Part shown: piece after piece, positions 11,611 through 23,700 of the stretch | How the letters are laid out: each line of letters opens with the position of its first letter | Position numbering within the stretch: the stretch's first letter is position 1 | Assembly: GCF_040958095.1 (NCBI RefSeq) | Contig: NC_091193.1 | Location: 21,217,010 to 21,281,009 of the forward strand | Source: Procambarus clarkii | Taxonomy: Eukaryota; Arthropoda; Malacostraca; Decapoda; Cambaridae | Reading direction: 5' to 3' | DNA: 64,000 bases | Notes under the pieces: model-generated | Database searches by the model: none | The model's input: the letters and a program-made list of their open reading frames with translations, nothing else | Told to the model about the DNA's origin: nothing | Program-made: the position numbers and the translations under genes

Positions 11611-11959
11611 CACTCTAGTGGCTTCGACTAGGACAGAAAGCCGGCAACTCGTCAAAGATCCGCCTCATATGTCCTGGTGATTTTTTCTAGCTGGATTTTA
11701 ATGAAAAGATAGTGATTCAAGTGTGTAAATGTCTTGTGCTCACCTACTTGGATTATTATATCCAAGCATGGATATCTCATCTACAGAAGAACATAGCTGT
11801 TTTGGAGAAAGTATAACACCAGGTAATAAAAATAATTTCAGAATTAAGTAAAATCTCATACCAGGACAGGTAGACGGCCTCAGGGCTCACAACACGGCAA
11901 ATCAGACATGAGTGGTCGGATCTTATAGAAAGGTATTAAAATACTGAACAATTTGGAGG

Positions 11960-12180
11960 ATGTTGATCCAGACAGTTTCATCAAAAGGTCAGATGTAACA
12001 CAAACAAGGAGCAGTGTTCCAAACTCAACAAGCCACAATGTAGGACTGAAAACAGGAGAAGCTTTTTCACCCACAGGGTTATAAACCCATGGAACTGCCT
12101 ACCCGCCGATGCCGTAAATGTCAAAACTTTTCTGGACTTTAAAAGTCAAAGGTACGCTTGATTATTCCTAGGGTTTTGTT
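11960..12180 (+). repeat. LINE 3'-end fragment, family A
   Basis: Contains AAAACAGGAGAAGCTTTTTC, ACCCATGGAACTGCCTACCC and the decayed tail; parallel to 9454-9645. Confidence 0.6.
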
Positions 12181-12293
12181 ACTTTTTTTTTTTTTACTGC
12201 TGCTCCAACCTATTGTACAACTTTCAGTGATTCTTGGATCGTGACTCCAAGGTCCTTTTCTTCATCAGTCTGCTACAAGGTAATGTTATTATT

Positions 12294-12473
12294 GCAGACG
12301 AGGAGCCACAATAACGTGGCAGAAATATGTTGACCAGACCACACACACTAGAAAGTAAAGGAACGACGACGTTTCAATCCGTCCTGGACCATTCTCAAGT
12401 CGATTGTAAGAATGGTTCTGGACGGAGCGAAACGTCGTCGTCCCTTCACTTTCTAGTGTGCGGTTTGGTCAAC
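12294..12473 (+). mobile_element. Palindromic element, copy 1
   Basis: About 180 bases: a leader with CACAATAACGTGGC, then TTGACCAGACCACACAC paired with GTGTGCGGTTTGGTCAAC and a core around GACGACGACGTTTC / GAAACGTCGTCGTC. The flanks AATGTTATTATT (12282-12293) and AATATTATTA (12474-12483) look like a decayed target duplication. It lies about 170 bases upstream of the coding exon at 12641. Confidence 0.75.
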
Positions 12474-12648
12474 AATATTATTAAATTAATTTTTTTTAAT
12501 TAAATTAAAATTACCTGAATAAAAATTTAATTAATTAATTTAATTTAATTTAAACATATAACATATGATTGTGAGAATTTACAATGAACTAGAGTATTTT
12601 TCACAATCCAATACTGTAAGTGGTTTTGCTTCTTTTGCAGAGTACAAT

Positions 12649-14052
12649 ATGGAACCAACTGCACCACAGGATGATGATCCTCCAGCAGAAAATCTTGTTG
12701 AGAAAAATGATGGCAAAACATGGAAGAAGGCCGATGATATACCTCTGAGATTTGATGAATTGCCCACTGAAGAAGATGATTGGATTCCTGTAGCTAGTGT
12801 TATTCGTGCCCAAAGGGAAGAAATTGCCAAAAGGGAGGCACAGGAAATCAAGATAAAGCCTCCACTAGAACTTGATATAAAGTCACCTAATTCAAAATCT
12901 AAACACAAAAATCCTGCGAAGCAACATTTGGAATTAAAGAAAGATTCCATAAAAGAAGAAAATAAAATCATACAAACCAAAGAGGATGCTAATATGAGTC
13001 CTGAGATACTTAATGAAGACAAAAATGAATCTGATGAGAACATTGATGCAGTAACTAGGGCCATGATTGACTGGGGTCTCAAGACCTCAGTCACATACGA
13101 TCCAAAGAAGAGAAGCAAAGCTTCTATCAACTTAGATCAACCTAGTTATCAGAACTCCTTTGATGGCAATTCCTCCAGTAATGTAGACAAATTTCCAAAG
13201 GCACCTTCAGATAATTACAAAAAGAGTTATGAAAGTGAACATGCCAGTATTTCCTCAAACTCCACAGATGATAAGAACTTGCATCATGATTATAATAGAC
13301 AGGAAAAGCTGTCTCAATCTACTGACTACAGTTCTTCCTATTATGAAAGAGCCCAGACGAGCCCAGAATACCACAAAGATCCTATTTCTGATAGAAGATC
13401 CAGTTATTATGATGCAGAACGCTATACAGATCCTATTTCTGATAGAAGATCCAGTTATTATGATGCAGAACGCTATACAGATCCTATTTCTGATAGGAGA
13501 AAAAGTAATTATGATCCAAGACACCAAAAAGATCCTACTTCTGATCGGAGAAACAGTTACTATGATCCAGGACACCATAGAGATCCTATTTCTGATAGGA
13601 GAAAAAGTTATTATGATCCAGGATACCATAAAGATCCTATTTCTGATAGGAGAAACAGTTATTACGATCCAGGATACCATAAAGATCCTATTTCTGATAG
13701 GAGAAACAGTTATTATGATCCAGGACAACATAAAGATGCTACTTCTGATAGGAGATACAGATATCATGACCCAGAACTAGATCAAAATCGTGGATATAGA
13801 CAGGATCCTCATCACAACCATAGGCAATATGGGGACAGAGGACAAGCTCATCCCCACGAACCTGATCCATATTACAATGATGAACATGCTCGTAGTCCTA
13901 GGCAAGAATACGAGTTTGATAAATATGAGCACAACAAACATGAACAATATGATCGTGACAAACATGGCTATAGTAAATACCCCATCAATCATCCTAATTA
14001 TGACCGTGGCCATGCTCAAAGCCATTATCGTGGCCATGACCTGGGTTACTAG
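12649..14052 (+). CDS. Charged Tyr/Arg-rich protein with 17-aa repeats
   Basis: I do not recognise the family. A strong acceptor (pyrimidine tract then TTTTGCAG) ends at 12640; the exon starts at 12641 and the first ATG is 8 bases in, giving 467 residues. The frame stays open upstream to 12565, so this could instead be the last exon of a longer protein. Residues 1-60 are acidic with a motif around DELPTEEDDWIPVASVIRAQ; about 60-165 are Lys/Glu-rich and probably disordered; then VTRAMIDWGLKTSVTYDP. Residues about 244-379 are eight 17-residue repeats (DPISDRRxSYYDP type). The C-terminus is rich in His, Tyr, Asp and Arg and ends HDLGY. There is no signal peptide or membrane segment. AATAAA lies 75 bases after the stop. 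Length, codon use and low stop density support a real gene; function unknown. Confidence 0.7.
   Translation: MEPTAPQDDDPPAENLVEKNDGKTWKKADDIPLRFDELPTEEDDWIPVASVIRAQREEIAKREAQEIKIKPPLELDIKSPNSKSKHKNPAKQHLELKKDSIKEENKIIQTKEDANMSPEILNEDKNESDENIDAVTRAMIDWGLKTSVTYDPKKRSKASINLDQPSYQNSFDGNSSSNVDKFPKAPSDNYKKSYESEHASISSNSTDDKNLHHDYNRQEKLSQSTDYSSSYYERAQTSPEYHKDPISDRRSSYYDAERYTDPISDRRSSYYDAERYTDPISDRRKSNYDPRHQKDPTSDRRNSYYDPGHHRDPISDRRKSYYDPGYHKDPISDRRNSYYDPGYHKDPISDRRNSYYDPGQHKDATSDRRYRYHDPELDQNRGYRQDPHHNHRQYGDRGQAHPHEPDPYYNDEHARSPRQEYEFDKYEHNKHEQYDRDKHGYSKYPINHPNYDRGHAQSHYRGHDLGY
13378..13785 (+). repeat. Eight in-frame 51-bp coding repeats
   Basis: Exactly 8 x 51 bases. Each unit encodes a version of DPISDRRNSYYDPGYHK. 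The first two units are identical at the DNA level, which indicates a recent duplication; units 5-7 are also very similar, and units 3, 4 and 8 are more diverged. The repeat preserves SDRR and an aromatic pair. Confidence 0.9.
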
Positions 14053-14126
14053 CAAGGTGGTGGACCTATAAAGTCCCTATTATTCCTGAATGAATGACTG
14101 CTTGCAATGGAATTCTATGAATTTTA

Positions 14127-14132
14127 ATAAAG
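14127..14132 (+). terminator. Poly(A) signal AATAAA
   Basis: Canonical hexamer in AATTTTAATAAAGCCTC, 75 bases after the stop codon of the 12649-14052 frame; the likely 3' end of that gene. Confidence 0.65.
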
Positions 14133-14449
14133 CCTCACAAGCTCTTTCAGCTACACCACTAATGTTTACACCAAATACAAAATTGAAATCCAAAGGGCTA
14201 CCAGGATCTAGGAAGAAAATCTTAAAATTAAAACATTCCTTGTGACAATGGGAGTCATGACATCATTGTGTTTGTTACTGGAGCTGCTTCTTTCATTGTG
14301 TTGAAGACGTGTACAGTAGTAGTCACTAGGCCCAGATTAATACCAAGTCAAACACAAACACTAGTGCCCCCAAAAAAACCAATGCAGTAATTCTATAACA
14401 GTAATCTGCATGTTTTCTGCAGCAGTGGTCAGCACAGGTCAAAACCAAA

Positions 14450-14660
14450 GGGTTAAATCTTCATGGCAGGAAAGAAATGTTCCTTTTCACCTGATGCTTC
14501 TGTCTAGCAGTAAATAGGTACTTGAGAGTGTTAGGGAACTATTGTGGGTTGCAGCCCAAATAATGTCAGTAGTTGGCCTAACAGGTTTCTCATTCCCAAT
14601 TATGGAAAACAAATTGCCTAATTTTGAGATATGAGGGTTGTTACAGTGCATCAAAATATC
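14450..14660 (+). repeat. tRNA-derived SINE body, family A
   Basis: Contains TTCACCTGATGCTTC, AGCAGTAAATAGGTACTTG and GTGGGTTGCAGCCC, the body order of this family. The tRNA-like head is decayed. Confidence 0.55.
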
Positions 14661-15172
14661 CATTCTCTTTTTAACAATATTTATAATTATTTCCTATATT
14701 ACCCTGAGTTGTAATTGTCCCCAAACACCCTGGTGCTTGATGAAAAGCAAAATATTTTGTCATTAACCCATAGACTGCTGAATTAAATTCTTTAATCAAT
14801 TAATTCAGTAGTCTCACCAAATGCACTTCTTTTGGAAGTACTTTGACCACATAAATACTTATTAGGAAAATTGTTTGAGCAGAACGGGAATTAATTTTAA
14901 TTGTCGCCGTCAGCGGCAGCTAGTTTATTGTGCATCCCATACTCATCCTGTGAGCAGTAGTGCAAAAAAAGAGAATTACACAAGGCACAAAAGGTCTTTA
15001 TCAGACATCAACAGGGATTATTATATTAACAATTACATCTATCCTTCACATGTTGAATGAGCTAACATCTGGGTAACCCAAGACATGATCCTTAACCCAT
15101 GGACAACGGCATGCTATAAGTTATTTAACCTGGGATCCACCTGAGTCCACTAGGATTCTGGAGGCATTGAAC

Positions 15173-15311
15173 TAGTGCCAACCCAAGTTTTACAAATAAT
15201 CTGCATGCACTCTAGTGAACATAATGAAGTTCTCCACCAGGAGCATTTGGTAAACTCCATTACCGACACTCGAGTGCATACAAGTTATTTGTAAAACTTG
15301 GGTTGGCACTA
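15173..15311. mobile_element. Foldback MITE, TA-flanked
   Basis: Arms 15173-15217 and 15267-15311 are inverted repeats of 45 nt with few mismatches, beginning TAGTGCCAACCCAAGTTTTA. The outermost TA on each side could be a TA target duplication, as in Tc1/mariner-type MITEs. No coding capacity. Confidence 0.65.
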
Positions 15312-15319
15312 ACTCAGTG

Positions 15320-16420
15320 CTTCCAGACTCTTTGTGGATTCAGGCAGATGCCAGGTTATTATAACTTTTTGCATGTCGTGATCTATGGCTTAAGGCACGC
15401 ATCTGGGGTTACTCAGGAAGCTGGTTCGATTATATTTCCTGTGTATCACTTCTTATTGTTTTCCAGAATTCATGAGCAGCACTAAATTTCACTCATTGCC
15501 ACTAATTTCACCGCTTAAAAACATTGTTACCAAACTTTTCTACCTACCATAATATACTTTAAAGTGCTGATAGCAGCCTAAGGGTTAATAATAAAGAATT
15601 CCACTGATTAGCCATAATACTGATCCAAAAGTTTTTTACCATCTTCCCAATGAATTATATCTTTCTGAATGTTGTAACAGTTAATGAATCTTGTTTTGCC
15701 ATTTGTGGGTCAAATAAATAATTAAGAACATTCTTAAAAAACTCATTTATTCTGTGGAATCGTTCTTATATTGTATAACCAATATTATATTATTTGTGGT
15801 TTACTATTTCTTTGTTCTTACTAACTTTACTAAGACAATATAATAATATTTGTAAATGTCAGGCAATAAGATTACAGTATATGTTTTCACATTTACTATA
15901 ACAAGATGCCACCTCCAACCTGTCATATGAGTACTGTAACAAAATACAGTACTCATATACAGTACTTAATTCAAAATAACAAAGATATATTGTATACAAA
16001 ATACTTGTTTGCCAGTCAAGTTTTCTTTAACAATACTAAAAGTACAATTTAACTTTCATTTTCTTGACAAATGGTGGTAGTATTGACAAATAGGTAGTAA
16101 TAGTAGTAGTAGAGAGATCATTGTTTGTACTGATATTTAAGGATTTGTTTATAGTGTTGGAACAACATTTAGTTTGATAGTTTAAAACAATACATTAAAA
16201 ATTATATACAATACAGTATATGTATTACTGATCCTATTACATATCTTCATTTTATTTTCTTCATTCTGCTATGTATAGTTAATTTTTATACAAATAAAAA
16301 TACTGAAGCAAATTGTAGCAAAGCAATATAAAGAGTTCCAACATTATGTTTAAGTGGGTAAAACAAATACATAAGAGTGCCTCACATGATTACATCATAT
16401 TCTGAAGCTGTGTACCACAG
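15320..16420. other. AT-rich stretch, no gene seen
   Basis: No coding frame or recognised repeat. It lies beyond the last exon of the minus-strand SLF2-like gene and may include its 3' UTR or downstream flank. GTAGTA-type triplets occur near 16095. Confidence 0.4.
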
Positions 16421-16424
16421 CTTT

Positions 16425-16671
16425 GGGGAGCTGGTGGCTGAGTGGACAGAACACTGGGCACACGATCCTGTGCTCCCAGGTTCAATCCCGGGTGCCGGTG
16501 AGAAACAATGGGCAGAGTTTTTTTCACCCTGATGCCCCTGTTACCTAGCAGTAAATAGGTACCTGGGAGTTAGTCAGCTGTCACGGGCTGCTTCCTGGGG
16601 GTGGAGGCCTGGTCGAGGACCAGGCCGCTGGGACACTAAGCCCCGAAATCATCTCAAGATAACCACTAAAA

Positions 16672-16719
<48 letters not shown>
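16425..16719 (+). repeat. tRNA-derived SINE with long poly(A)
   Basis: The head contains A-box-like TGGCTGAGTGG and B-box GGTTCAATCCCGGGT. The body has AGCAGTAAATAGGTACCTGG and a tail GGTCGAGGACCAGGCCGCTG, and it ends in about 44 A residues (16676-16719). The long pure A-tract suggests a recent insertion. The same 3' part occurs in reverse at 23315-23400. Confidence 0.8.
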
Positions 16720-16721
<2 letters not shown>

Positions 16722-17741
16722 AGTCAAATTGCCTCCACAGGCAGTGAAAATGATTTTACTACGAATACAACAACAAAAATCATCATTATTAAGAAGTATA
16801 ATATTTTCTGTCTGGTAGTCATGTGTTCTCTACAGAAAAGCACAGTACTATACTGTATATGTTTTCCATGGGACAGACAGGTTATAATGTAAACAGGTAT
16901 GAATATGACAACCTAATCACAGAGAAGTGATTGAAGGAAAAACAAAAAAATTATCAAGAAAATTATAAAAGAAAAAATTACTTGATCCATTCCTTTATCC
17001 ATGTTAACAAATGTACGACAATTTTCATTCTGATAGAAATACAGAAATTTTCTTGTATGATGCCAGGCCTTTGAGCTAAATCTTACTCCTTGTAGGCACA
17101 TCCAAGTAAATATTTGCCACATATTGAAAAATGATAAATTATTTCAGCATGACTAACAACTCTTTAATGTGGCTGTAAAAGATCTTTCTACTTTTGCCCA
17201 TGATCTACTGATGACAATGTTGTAATTGTATTAATTTCTATAGTAAATGTATTAAAAAAATCTACACAGATTATCTTGCAATTTATTATAAAAAGGATGA
17301 TACAACTTGTAAATATACAACTATACTTAGTACAAAAATATATACTTCACTTCTCTTATTTACAGTATATATCAAATTCCAGATATATACAGACATTCCA
17401 ATTTGATGGTGTATGAAATTAATTTTTGTTTAAATTACAAGAACAATTTCCAATAAACAGCAGCCATTCCATAATTTTTTTATAACAAAAATATGTGCAA
17501 GATACTCAAAATACAATTTTACCAGTATGGTAAATTAAATGACATACAGTAATGCATTTCAATGTCATTTACCAGATGTGAATTGATAATACACTGCATT
17601 AAATTAAATTTGTTAAAAATGTATGCAATATTTGCAATTACTGTATGTGATTCACACACACATTCTGTATCAAATACTGTACAGTGCATTAAAAACAAAA
17701 GTACAAAAGAGCCAAAACAACAAAGTCAGGGAACTGCACTT

Positions 17742-20700
17742 CTAATGACTCGTATCTTCCGTCTTCTGGGGAGAGGTTACATGAAATTCATCAAGGGTTT
17801 GCTGCCTACCAATCATCACCTGAGGAAAGAGAATTGTGAATAACTAAATTATTGAACATCATTGAAAGAAAACACCAACCCTGGAAGAAATAGAGAAGCT
17901 ATGTAAGAATACAAGGTTAATGGTACCCAAAAAACCAGCGTTGAATGTAATGAAACGCCATTTTCTGGGTGAGTCCCGGAGGCTCCCCGGAGCTATCCCA
18001 GGCTGATATGCTAATGTCAGACTTTGGCATCAGTCATGTGTATGGAGTTCTTAGGCCTACCGGGGACCACGGCCAGAACCGGGCCCCCTCAGAGAGGCAA
18101 GGGGAGCAATGGCCTATAGAAGCCCCCGTGTAGTTGGAAGCATTCTATGTCTGCCATCGACCGGAACAGGCACCCAGAAAGGTAAGCGCCCCAAAACAAA
18201 CCCCTATTCTGGTTAAAATTGCTACCTAAAACCGAACTAGTGGATAGAACTCCCCAACCGAAAACAAGCAAACTAGTGTGACGTCACACACTGCCGCGCC
18301 GCTGTCTGCGCGGCTACCCCAGACCCCCCGCGCCGGCTACCCACACCTCAGTTCTTGAGGCTGGATGTCAAAAACGCGAAAAACCGCCGACCGGAGGGAG
18401 GGAGGGATGCCGGGGAGCCTCCGGGACTCACCCAGAAAATGGCGTTTCATTACATTCAACGCTGGTTTTCTGGGGGGAGCCCCGTCGGCTCCCCGGAGCT
18501 AACTACCCACAGACAGAAAAAGAGGGACTTACCCGGGAGGCGGGCGTCGCTCACCCCTCAACTCGAAGCCGAGACAACTGGCTGCAACCGCCGACCCAAA
18601 GCAACACAGCCTCAAGAACTGAGGTGTGGGTAGCCGGCGCGGGGGGTCTGGGGCTCCCCCTTCCCCCTCCCGGGGAGGGGGGAGCTGCGCAGACAGCGGC
18701 GCGGCAGTGTGTGACGTCACACTAGTTTGCTTGTTTTCGGTTGGGGAGTTCTATCCACTAGTTCGGTTTTAGGTAGCAATTTTAACCAGAATAGGGGTTT
18801 GTTTTGGGGCGCTTACCTTTCTGGGTGCCTGTTCCGGTCGATGGCAGACATAGAATGCTTCCAACTACACGGGGGCTTCTATAGGCCATTGCTCCCCTTG
18901 CCTCTCTGAGGGGGCCCGGTTCTGGCCGTGGTCCCCGGTAGGCCTAAGAACTCCATACACATGACTGATGCCAAAGTCTGACATTAGCATATCAGCCTGG
19001 GATAGCTCCGGGGAGCCGACGGGGCTCCCCCCAGAAAGACCCCATCTATTCGGCACACATTCTACACTACATACTTGACATCAAGTAGAATGAGCACTGT
19101 TACACTCCAGCAAAACATCCACAGTAAGTAAGAAATTATCAAAAGAAGGCATCAGACCACAAAGATGCTTTAGCACTGTGTCGTGGAGTGTTCAAAGGGT
19201 CCTAAATATTACTTAGGGACTTCAATATTAGAACAAAAACGCTTAAGATGAGCAAAATCAAAGATATTGGATTCTCCAAGGATCTTATTGAGGGACAAAT
19301 GACTCTAGCAAAATCAACGATCATACTGAAAATCCGTACATTTTTCAAGGTGTGCAACTATAAGTAGGACAATGCAGTTCAGGCAATAAGGATCAGGGCA
19401 GTATTTATTCAACACTTATATTCCAATGACACTACAACACATCATCCGATTACTATTCATGAAAATTCGTACAGAATATTCATCGCTGTCATAAATAATC
19501 TTATAAATAAAATTGTTTTTGCATCTATTCTCCAGAGAATTTGTGTGTGAACATTATGACACCAAATTTATAGTTATCACCCAAGAAATAACAGAAAAAA
19601 ACAGAAAATAATTCTGAACATTTTTTTAGCATCGCAAGTGGGACCCACCGAGTGTGCTAGGTTTATGTTCTGCAACATATGAAGAGGACCAAAATCTATT
19701 ATAAATACTACTTTGGTTTTGCATCTATTCTCTCTACAATCCATTTATGAAAATTTTTACACCAAATTTATTGTTATGACCCAACAAATAGCTTAGAAAA
19801 CTTTAAATGATTGCAAAAATTTTTTGCATCACTGAGTGGCCCATTAGCCGCCTGGGAAGCCCAGAACATTTACAGTCCAGGATGCCCGGAGCAGTTGCAC
19901 CATAAAAGTGAGTTAAGTCTGCATGGCTGATACGCAGTCTAGCAGTTTTCCACAGCCTGTTATGATGGCAGGAGGAAGACCATTGGAAGAGGTCACATTT
20001 AATAGTACTGTACTGTATGCAGTTTGTTATCAGTATCACTTGACTATTTAATCAGTGGGCATGGAGTGTATTATGAATGACTGGGTAGAAATCCCCACAC
20101 AAAACAAATTCCTGCACAAAGCTAGGAATCTATTGTAACTAAATAGAGAAAAAACTTAGACATGTTGTGTCCCGGCAATTGGTAGGAAAAATCTCTCAAG
20201 GCGTCTCAAAGAAATAAAAAGAAGGTAAATTAAAGGAAAAAACTTTGAATTCTATGTTTTAAATACTCATCAGTAAGGCAACAATCTTTCATAAGAACAA
20301 ACAACAACATTGTACTTACCACTTTCCATCCCCATTTTTTAATCACTTGTTGGGCATAGAAGCGGAAAACCGTTGGGTTTAGGTCATCCCCTTTATCCCT
20401 CACATTTGTGACAATAGGGCTTATTAGTTCACACAACTTCTTAAGATGCTTCTGTTAAAAATAAAACAAACTAGTACAAAAATACTATATCATCATCATC
20501 ATCAGAAATTTCATTCTTTGCTCATCTTGGCATCTAGGAAAAAAGCAGACATATATATTAAAGTCTTAATTATGATGTTGACCAAATGCTTAACAGGGTA
20601 AGGCATCTTGAGTATATCCTTACAAAGGATATACTCAAGATGCATCTTAGGTGTTCATCTTAACACTTGTTGTAACTTGCTGCCTGCAGATACGTACACA

Positions 20701-23700
20701 TCTACACGAATAAAATAATTCATAGCCAAATTATTTATTTTTGTCATAAATTCAATAAAGTTATTGGGGTAGGTGATAATGCCATGTGGCCATCAATTTT
20801 CCAATTTAATGTTATTTATGCATAATAAAGATTTTTATTTCTGAAGGAAATTCGAGTTCTGTTCCAGAAATATCTTCCGTTCTTGGATGAAATCTGTCAT
20901 GAGCTGATTTATGTAATCCTAATCATGTAAAAGAACATCAAAGGACATGAGCCACCAAAGAGACCAATTCGTGTGTTCTGCTTAGGTATGTAGGTTGCAT
21001 GTGGGTTAATATCAATATGTTCCAGGAAAGTGGTAAATCATGAACAGTGTATATTTAGCATGCTGAGGAACAAAAAATATGGCTAAAAGAAATGGATAGT
21101 CCTTAGCTAATTTTGATAATGGAACCGGAATAAACTAATTTGGCTAACACAAATTTACACTTTATTAGTTAAACAGAAAGGCAATCCATGCCAGTGGGAA
21201 CACACAGTACTGTATTATAACTTACATGCAGCAAGGTGAAATCAAGAAAACACTCTTGTCTAATTATCACTAGGTAGATTTTGTTAGGCAGATAAAGGTA
21301 TATAATACAGTGCATTACCAATATTCTGTTCAAAGACTGCATTTAAGCTATGATTTCACTTTAGCATTTGTCATGACTGACCTTCTGGGCAGCACGAAGT
21401 GGTTCATGCGTTATACAACAATCCAGCAGCTTCATAACTGAATGTAAAACATTTGCATCCTCTTCGTTATGTAGTACATCTAACTGTTCCTCAACCAATT
21501 TTACGACATCTTCAACCTGTACAAAAAAAGTAAGTTATGAATTATTTACTGAAATTGATAAAGAAACATGTACATTAGTGCACAAAACTATAAAAATATA
21601 TATTTTGATTGAAGTTGCTTAAGGGAGGGAGGAATATCAGGAATATTTTACAACACAAACAATATTATACACACAGTATTAACACTTTTGCATGCCAGTT
21701 TTCCAGAAAAGAAGTGCGACCTGGGCTGATCACCTGATCAACCCAGGTGAGTTAATAAGATATTTGGCTGGTTGCCAGGCACCCAACATGACCTGGGCTG
21801 CCATATTGTGGCAGTCTGGCACATTACATCTGGGCAGTTTACCCCATAGAAATGACCGTTTGCCATGTTTTCCTCAGAGAGACTCATTTTCTGTCAAGCA
21901 GCTGCTTGTTATGATGCACATACACAGTACTCTCTGGTAGGCTTTACTTGGTTTTCGGTTAATCTCTGATTCCTAAGGTCACCTTGCCTCACAGAGAGCC
22001 AGATTCTGGTCATGGCTCTCAAGAGCCCTGGTGTGATTTCCAAAAGATCTGGCAGCTATAGTGTTATAGCTGTGTGGAGCTACTAAGGGAGGCCCACCAG
22101 GAAAAGCCTAATACCACCAATACCAATATCATCTAGTGAGATGACATTGAAAGTCATAAAATGTATCTATTTAAAATTAATCTAATATATTTACAAATAA
22201 TGTAAGCCAAAAATACAAAGAACAGAGTTGAATATAATGAAATGCTAGCCTTTGGGGACAAGGACCACCTCAAGCAAGGAAGCCCCCTAAAGGGAGTGTC
22301 TCAAACACCCCAGGGAAGGCAACCCTGACTGCACAACGGTAGTACTGTACTTACAGAGTGCACAACGAAAAAAAAAAAAAAATGAGCACATGCAGCTCCA
22401 ATACACTAAACTTGAGGCCGACTGCACAATTCCATGTAACAACTCGGCCCAAAGGCAAAGGCAAAAAAAAAAAAAAAAAAAAAACACCACCACCACTCAA
22501 AAACGGGAAATTGGAGCCAGAGCGACGATGACCACTAGGCACAGATGTAAGTCTAGAACTGCCACCACCTTTAAATGATAAAGTGAACATCTTAAAAAGG
22601 TTAAGATGATAACCTATAAATGTAGTAATCATAGGGCTGTCGCTTCCTGCACCTCTATGAGGGGTCCAGGTTCTGGCTCGTGGTCCCCTGTAGGCAAATA
22701 GAACTCAGGCAACTGATGCCACTAAGTAGTATGGCACTGATCAGTGTATGATAGCTTCAGGGAGCCCACAGAAAAGAATATGCAACATCTATTTTTACGG
22801 CTGCATGCTGTAATTTAATAGTTTAAAACTTCAGTGAATTCAAGCAAATACTTCTTATCAACAAAATTTTATTGACAAAAACAAATGAAAAAGCTATATC
22901 ATGAAGTTATAACTTACATTCACAACATCAAGGATAACAGTCTCGTCTCTCTTAAGGCTGAGCTGTACTTGAACAAATGCAACTGATGATTTGAGAATTG
23001 TTCCATAGCGTGTAGGTAATATGTACATACAGCATATATGGGATACATTGTGGTGGTGATAGTCACAATACTTTGTAATTTTCTCTGCCAGACCTTGAAC
23101 TCTCTGTAAAACAAAGAGTTAAATTTAGTACATTCAGTTAATATACGAGACTGTACACATTACCCTATGAATGGAAATTAGAAATATTGCTGCTGACCCT
23201 CAGTTGCATTTAGATTTACTGGTATACATAAACAGAATCTCTCCTCAAATGTATTTTCTCACCATTTTCCTTATCATTTACTGCATGTATGTTCTCAATA
23301 CATTCTTAATCTGTCTTCCTGCACCACCTTGAGGTGCTTCCGGGGCTAAGCGTCCCCTCGGCCCGGTCGTCGACTAGGCCTCCTGGTTGCCGGAGGCCTG
23401 GCAACCTACTCTACCATAATTGTTATAAACCTACCCATAGGACGCTTATTAAGCCGACCTAGAGTGTATCTAAGTGAAATGCTCACACTGTAGATTTTCA
23501 TATTTACTTAAAATAGTTAGTAGCCAAAAAACAAGAACAAATTAAACACCTGATAGAAAACTTGGTCTGAAGAATACAAGTTGAGTGTGTTGGCTATACA
23601 AGTAGAGATATGATGGTCTATCCCACTATCAATAATCTTAGGATCCAAACCAATGGCAAATAGAACACCGATGAGGAAATCAACATCATCATCATTATAC

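Larger units (their letters stand above)
10860..11700 (-). repeat. LINE 3'-end (family A) split by an LTR
   Basis: 10862-10902 reads GAATTTACCTGAGG..CACT and 11611-11700 reads CACTCTAGTGGC..GGACAGAAAGCC, the two halves of the reverse-complemented family A tail. Joined, they give the normal order seen at 9895-10085, so 10903-11610 is a later insertion. Confidence 0.7.

Noticed and set aside
13229-13780. Overlapping frames on both strands in the 51-bp repeats
   Set aside because: A 51-base period without stops opens several frames; only the frame of the 467-residue protein continues outside the repeats with balanced composition.
17020-17122. Alternative last exon of the SLF2-like gene with NENCRTFVNMDKGMDQ
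   Set aside because: Weak acceptor and no stop before a second donor; the exon at 17819-17742 has a better acceptor and ends cleanly.
18089-18909. Two identical 60-codon frames as a duplicated gene
   Set aside because: They are the same sequence in the two arms of a foldback; no start context or motif supports coding.
19803-20039. Minus frame as the end of the SLF2-like gene
   Set aside because: Joining it in phase gives only five residues then a stop, and the context is repeat sequence.
21679-22150. Second piggyBac-like element starting TTAACACTTTTGC
   Set aside because: No matching right end with TTAA could be found, so the similarity of the first bases may be chance.
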